Positions 32,175 through 34,969 of a stretch of 34,969 nucleotides of DNA are shown here, one piece after another; positions within the stretch are counted from its first letter, which is position 1; each line of letters starts with the position of its first letter. Origin of the DNA: Beijerinckiaceae bacterium (GTDB taxonomy: Bacteria > Pseudomonadota > Alphaproteobacteria > Rhizobiales > Beijerinckiaceae); the NCBI GenBank assembly GCA_947474545.1, contig CANJJI010000033.1, forward strand, positions 1 through 34,969, written 5' to 3'. The translations under genes were made by a program, and so were the position numbers. A model generated the notes under the pieces. The model worked only from the letters and a program-made list of their open reading frames with translations. It had not been told where the DNA came from and searched no databases.

Positions 32175-33152
32175 ATGAACACCACACGGCGCCAGTTTTT
32201 GAAAACAGTCGGTGCGGCAGCCGCGCTGCCCGCCATGCCTTCAGTTGTGCGCGCCCAATCCTGGCCGAACCAGGTTATCCGCGCCATCGTGCCTTTCACT
32301 GCTGGCTCTACTTTGGACGTCATTGGCCGTATCGTCGCCGACGCGCTGTCGCAACGACTCGGCCAGCCCATTGTCGTTGAAAACCGGGGCGGCGCTGGCG
32401 GCACCATCGGGTCGGCGACAGTCGCGCGCGCCAATCCCGACGGCTATACGCTGCTGATCAATGCCTCCGCGCATTCTGCCGCGCCTGCAGCCTATCCGCA
32501 GATCGCGTATGATGTCGCGAAAGATTTCGCGGCCATCGCGTCTTTCGGGAGTGTGCCGAACGTAACCATCGTTAATCCCACGCGCGGCATCAAGACGTTG
32601 AAAGACCTCGTCGCCGAGGGGCAGCGCAAGGGCGAATTGCTGTTCTCTTCTGCTGGCGTTGGCAGCGCGACCCATTGGGCAGCAGAGCGCTTTCGCATTG
32701 CGGCAGGCCTGAAAGTGGCCCATGTGCCGTTTCGCGGCGGGCCGGAAGCGACGATGGAGGTTGTTGCGGACCGCGTGGATTTTGCGTGCATGGGCACTTC
32801 GTCCTCCATGTCGCTCATTGAGGCAGGAAAGCTATTGCCGCTGGCAGTGAGTACGCCGCAGCGTTCGCGCGCATTGCCCAACGTGCCGACAACGATCGAA
32901 GCAGGATTTCCCGATTCCGATTACACCTTCTGGAATGGCCTGCTCGCGCCGGCCAAGACGCCACGCGAAATCATCAACAGGCTATATGACGAGACCCGCA
33001 AAGTGCTCGCCATGCCCGCCGTCATCGAAAAACTGAAAGTGCAGGCCATTGAAGAAATGCCTCTGACTCCCGAGGAATTCGATGCGCTCATACTCAAGGA
33101 GATCGACGTCAACAAGGCGCTGGTGAAAGCGGCGGGGTTGAAGTTTAATTGA
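32175..33152 (+). CDS. Bug/TctC-type binding protein with Tat signal
   Basis: Tripartite tricarboxylate transporter-type binding protein, 325 aa. It has a classical twin-arginine signal, TTRRQFLKTVGAAAALPA, with cleavage near VRA-Q. The mature part shows VIRAIVPFTAGSTLDVIGR, the first ligand loop, VVENRGGAGGTIGS, and DGYTLLINASAHS. The end contains TPREIINRLYDETRKVL, usual for the family. ATG 32175 has GAGGA five nt upstream; the frame is open to 31908, but that part crosses repeat copy C. It is alone on its strand, with no transporter partners. The ligand is unknown. Confidence 0.9.
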   Translation: MNTTRRQFLKTVGAAAALPAMPSVVRAQSWPNQVIRAIVPFTAGSTLDVIGRIVADALSQRLGQPIVVENRGGAGGTIGSATVARANPDGYTLLINASAHSAAPAAYPQIAYDVAKDFAAIASFGSVPNVTIVNPTRGIKTLKDLVAEGQRKGELLFSSAGVGSATHWAAERFRIAAGLKVAHVPFRGGPEATMEVVADRVDFACMGTSSSMSLIEAGKLLPLAVSTPQRSRALPNVPTTIEAGFPDSDYTFWNGLLAPAKTPREIINRLYDETRKVLAMPAVIEKLKVQAIEEMPLTPEEFDALILKEIDVNKALVKAAGLKFN

Positions 33153-33296
33153 TTCTGGTATCCGGACTTATAGCTTCCGGGTACGTCGTCATTTGAGACG
33201 TATCCACTTTTCATCTGCAGACTCTGCAGAAGGCGCGTCACTGCGTGACTCACTTTCATCCGATAGTGGAAACTGGGCGTTGCTTTCGCCTTATCC

Positions 33297-33325
33297 GCCA
33301 TCCGGGATCGCCTTTGGCGTCCGGG
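33297..33325. repeat. REP-like palindrome, copy D (half unit)
   Basis: The reverse strand reads CCCGGACGCCAAAGGCGATC then CCGGATGGC, matching the left half of copies A-C. It lies in the 198-nt gap between the binding-protein gene and the convergent DUF1488 gene. A second small dyad (TATCCGGA...TTCCGGGTA, near 33159-33183) in the same gap may be a decayed relative. Confidence 0.6.
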
Positions 33326-33350
33326 TTGAAGTTCTTCCAAATTCACCTGC

Positions 33351-33659
33351 TCAGAAATCGCTGTCCTGCAGCTCATAAACGCCCTTTCGGCCGCGCGCAT
33401 AAACTTTGACGGCGACGGCGTTGATGTGATCGCGCGCGTTGTCAAAAGCTGCCAACATGGCGGCTTCATCAGTCGGCATATCGGGATGCAACCGGCGAAG
33501 CGCGGCTTCGCCGATATAGAACGACGCTTCGAGCGCGCCATTGCTGCCCCAGAACAGCACGACTTTACGTGCAGCATCAAAAGAACGGCTGCTGTTGGGA
33601 AATCCGATGGCGGCATGCGCCGCTGCCGGACGCCCTTGCCAAATATCGCGCCAGTTCAT
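33351..33659 (-). CDS. DUF1488 family protein
   Basis: Small cytoplasmic protein of 102 aa matching DUF1488, a family frequent in Rhizobiales. The core is GFPNSSRSFDAARKVVLFWGS, then ALEASFYIGEAALRRLHPDMP and a C-terminal VYARGRKGVYELQDSDF that is typical of the family. No signal peptide or membrane span is seen. The function of the family is not known to me. The first 15 residues (MNWRDIWQGRPAAAH) lie ahead of the usual family start, so a shorter form is possible, but no internal start codon fits well. The lysine-rich gene lies 24 nt upstream on the same strand. Confidence 0.8.
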   Translation of the reverse strand: MNWRDIWQGRPAAAHAAIGFPNSSRSFDAARKVVLFWGSNGALEASFYIGEAALRRLHPDMPTDEAAMLAAFDNARDHINAVAVKVYARGRKGVYELQDSDF

Positions 33660-33683
33660 GGCGGCCTGCTTTCTGGCGCGAGC

Positions 33684-33827
33684 CTATTTCGGTTTTTTGC
33701 CCGTGAGTGAAGAATTGGTCTGAAATCCAGCAGAGGCAAAAGGCGACGGCGTATTGCCGGTCTTTTCCTTGTTCTTGTCGGCCTTCGGCTTCTTTTTCTC
33801 TTTGTTGCTTTTCTGAACCTTGCTCAT
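33684..33827 (-). CDS. Lysine-rich small protein, 47 aa
   Basis: ATG 33827 has a strong AGGAG upstream on the minus strand, and the frame ends at TAG 33684. The first 22 residues are dominated by lysine (VQKSNKEKKKPKADKNKEK) and the rest is Ser/Thr/Pro-rich, ending TGKKPK. It looks disordered and highly basic, so binding to nucleic acid is possible but unproven. Similar short Lys-rich proteins are common in Rhizobiales without known function. It lies 24 nt before the DUF1488 gene, a likely two-gene operon. The overlapping longer frame (33577-33864) starts without a ribosome site and runs through DUF1488 out of frame. Confidence 0.6.
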   Translation of the reverse strand: MSKVQKSNKEKKKPKADKNKEKTGNTPSPFASAGFQTNSSLTGKKPK

Positions 33828-33901
33828 GGCGCTCTCCTGCGGTTTGGCCGGAGTCTACGCTCATTTGCCGTGGCTGTACGATTTATTCCGGCAACCGGGG
33901 A

Positions 33902-34258
33902 TTATCTGGCAGCAGCAAAAACCTTCGCATAGTCTTCAGGCTTGAAGCCAACCTGAAGCTTGCCATAGACGTCCATTACCGGACGCTTGATCATGGAGGG
34001 TTGCGCGAGCATCAACGCGATGGCCTTGGCTTCATCGATATTTTGCCGGTCAGCGTCCGGCAGTTTTTTGAATGTTGTGCCTGCGCGATTGAGCAGCTTT
34101 TCCCAGCCCGCTTTCTGCGACCAGATTTTAAGCGTAGCCTCGTCTATGCCAGCAACCTTGTAGTCATGAAAACCATGGGCGACGCCATGCGCATCAAGCC
34201 ACGTGCGGGCTTTCTTCATCGTGTCGCAGTTTTTAATGCCATAGATGGTGATGGGCAT
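33902..34258 (-). CDS. ArsC/Spx-like (YffB) family protein
   Basis: Thioredoxin-fold protein of the ArsC family, Spx/YffB branch, 118 aa. The N-terminus MPITIYGIKNCDTMKKARTWL has the single N-terminal Cys (C11) in the CxxM-like position and the ArsC-type KxCxTxKKA pattern. The later segment AQPSMIKRPVMD matches the ArsC motif ending in Arg-Pro (R-P-V/I). The second and third catalytic features of true arsenate reductases are not evident, so thiol-redox or regulatory action is as likely as arsenate reduction. ATG 34258 is the family start; the longer open frame to 34372 lacks homology. Confidence 0.85.
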   Translation of the reverse strand: MPITIYGIKNCDTMKKARTWLDAHGVAHGFHDYKVAGIDEATLKIWSQKAGWEKLLNRAGTTFKKLPDADRQNIDEAKAIALMLAQPSMIKRPVMDVYGKLQVGFKPEDYAKVFAAAR

Positions 34259-34372
34259 GGGATATCCGTGCAGTTTCGTAAGGTCGGGGTCTAGACATAG
34301 ACCGAAATATCGGCGGTTTCCAATCAGGATTGTCACCTCGCAATCCGCCTCACAAGCGTGCAGGCACCACAA

Positions 34373-34407
34373 TCTCGGCCTTCGACAGGCTTAGGACGAG
34401 GGCACGA
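34373..34407. repeat. Possible short dispersed repeat
   Basis: CTTCGACAGGCTTAGGACGA, starting near 34380 and continuing GGGCACGAGG, resembles a CTTCGACAGGCTCAGGATGA-type sequence that recurs in many alphaproteobacterial genomes. Only one copy is in this window, so this rests on recall rather than on internal comparison. Confidence 0.3.
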
Positions 34408-34421
34408 GGGTTCGTGACGAG

Positions 34422-34742
34422 ATGCGAAACTGCGGCAGCTGTTTCTTCGAGATGAAATGGCGGCTGCAGTGCCCGGCACAATTTCACGCGCCGTATTCTT
34501 TCCAGAGTTATGGCCTCGAATCCTCGCTCATCGCCTTCCTGCTCTGCATGACAACCGGCGTTGTGCTGCTGATCATGGCCATCCAGCGCGGCAATATCGG
34601 GCCGCCGTTCTGGAAGCGGGAGCGAGCGGGTCAGGCCAGCCAGTCTTCGCAGCGCAGGCCTTCGATGCGGGCAAAATCGCCGTCGCCTGTCACGACAATG
34701 AGACCGCGACTGCGGGAATGGCCTGCAATCATCAGATCGTAA
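34422..34742 (+). CDS. Uncertain single-span protein, possibly fused to non-coding tail
   Basis: I do not recognise a family. Residues 1-67 look coding by codon choice, with NCGSCFFEMKW at the start and one membrane span at about 37-55 (LIAFLLCMTTGVVLLIMAI), followed by QRGNIGPPFWKRER. From about residue 70 the frame runs antisense to the PIN-domain remnant and its composition becomes Ser/Arg/Pro-rich, so the native end may be lost. No good ribosome site precedes ATG 34422. It could be the damaged end of a membrane-protein gene at a rearranged site, or a chance frame. Confidence 0.3.
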   Translation: MRNCGSCFFEMKWRLQCPAQFHAPYSFQSYGLESSLIAFLLCMTTGVVLLIMAIQRGNIGPPFWKRERAGQASQSSQRRPSMRAKSPSPVTTMRPRLREWPAIIRS

Positions 34743-34822
34743 CCTCCGATCACCTGGCCTCGCCGTTCCAATTCGGCGCGAATGTCTGCTGCGTGCAACG
34801 CTGCATCGGCATCAAAGCCAGC
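34631..34822 (-). pseudogene. VapC-type PIN-domain toxin, C-terminal remnant
   Basis: Only about 64 residues remain of a VapC-like ribonuclease that is normally about 130 aa. The preserved part, ALHAADIRAELERRGQVIGG then YDLMIAGHSRSRGLIVVTGD and RIEGLRCEDWL at the end, matches the C-terminal half of PIN toxins, including the Asp in GGYDLMIA and the VTGD acidic residue. The N-terminal half with the first catalytic Asp is missing. Homology stops at about 34822, where the sequence changes to what looks like an insertion-sequence end. The open frame to 34837 adds only MGARS. A vapB antitoxin gene is not in the window. Confidence 0.65.
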
Positions 34823-34969
34823 TGACCTTGCCCCCAAGTTTTATCCAGTTGTGAGTTCGTATCTGGCGTTTGGTTTGCCCATTTGGGCGGGTTGAGCGCC
34901 GGGCTCTGGCGCGGAGCTTTTCATGTTGCGCAGCGCCTGAGCCCGGCGCGGTTCGAAGCGCATGGAGAA
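34823..34969 (-). mobile_element. Probable insertion sequence end with transposase C-terminus (partial)
   Basis: The stretch starts TGACCTTGCCCCCAAG at the point where the PIN homology stops, which resembles IS3-type terminal repeats (TGA-CCT-GCCCCC). On the minus strand an open frame enters from beyond the window edge and ends at TAA 34841-34843 with ...KPNARYELTTG, about 18 nt before the supposed end. A transposase stop just inside a terminal repeat is usual. Only 42 codons are visible and I cannot assign the family with certainty. Confidence 0.45.

Noticed and set aside
29010-33325. Repeated palindromes considered as a CRISPR array
   Set aside because: The copies are kilobases apart, inverted and of unequal form, with genes between them; no regular spacers exist.
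33577-33864. Minus-strand frame of 95 codons covering the lysine-rich gene
   Set aside because: It is out of frame with both the DUF1488 gene and the 47-aa gene, which has a much better ribosome site.
33902-34258. Arsenate reductase ArsC proper
   Set aside because: It belongs to the short Spx/YffB-like branch with one clear N-terminal Cys, and no ars genes are near.

Overview
The window looks like chromosomal DNA of an alphaproteobacterium, most likely a member of the Hyphomicrobiales (Rhizobiales) related to the Bradyrhizobium/Xanthobacteraceae group. The grounds are the housekeeping order dnaB-alr ... radA-cvpA-purF-SDR, an alphaproteobacterial LexA box (GTTC-N7-GTTC), a DUF1488 gene, YdcH, many Bug-type periplasmic binding proteins, and palindromic repeats of the GTCATCCCGGA type. 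I did not compute GC content or run a search, so genus and species are not assigned.

Region 1 (1-15.8 kb) is mainly core genome. It holds replicative helicase dnaB, translationally coupled to alanine racemase alr, then an accessory block: acyltransferase-3, a small cytochrome c, an endonuclease/exonuclease/phosphatase protein, an orphan ABC-type binding protein and a cupin. A SOS-type promoter then precedes a 72-aa unknown protein and radA. cvpA, purF, a short-chain dehydrogenase and a prokaryotic ionotropic glutamate receptor-like channel follow. On the minus strand are der (GTPase), a YfgM-like TPR membrane protein and a YdcH protein.

Region 2 (15.8-33.2 kb) is a catabolic and solute-binding region. 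It holds four Bug/TctC-type binding proteins and one NMT1-type binding protein, with no cognate permease or ATPase genes. They are mixed with oxidative enzymes: an LLM flavin monooxygenase, a Rieske oxygenase, a CoxL-like molybdenum hydroxylase, an enoyl-CoA hydratase and an FAD monooxygenase, plus DoxX and an MFS carrier. The tightest unit is binding protein - CoxL - enoyl-CoA hydratase (24847-28995), with 1-2 nt gaps. An SPFH/prohibitin gene lies divergent from an HtrA-like protein that has lost all three catalytic residues. A PAS-like protein and a 35-aa single-span membrane peptide lie near 18.3 kb.

Region 3 (29-33.4 kb, overlapping region 2) carries four copies of a REP/BIME-like palindrome between genes. 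Region 4 (33.3-34.97 kb) has small genes (DUF1488, a lysine-rich 47-aa protein, an ArsC/Spx-like protein). It ends with the C-terminal remnant of a VapC-type PIN toxin cut at what looks like the end of an insertion sequence.

The items I would follow first are the LexA-box-controlled small protein next to radA, the glutamate-receptor-like channel with a non-K+ filter, the pseudo-HtrA beside the prohibitin gene, and the orphan CoxL operon. No tRNA, rRNA or CRISPR array was seen.
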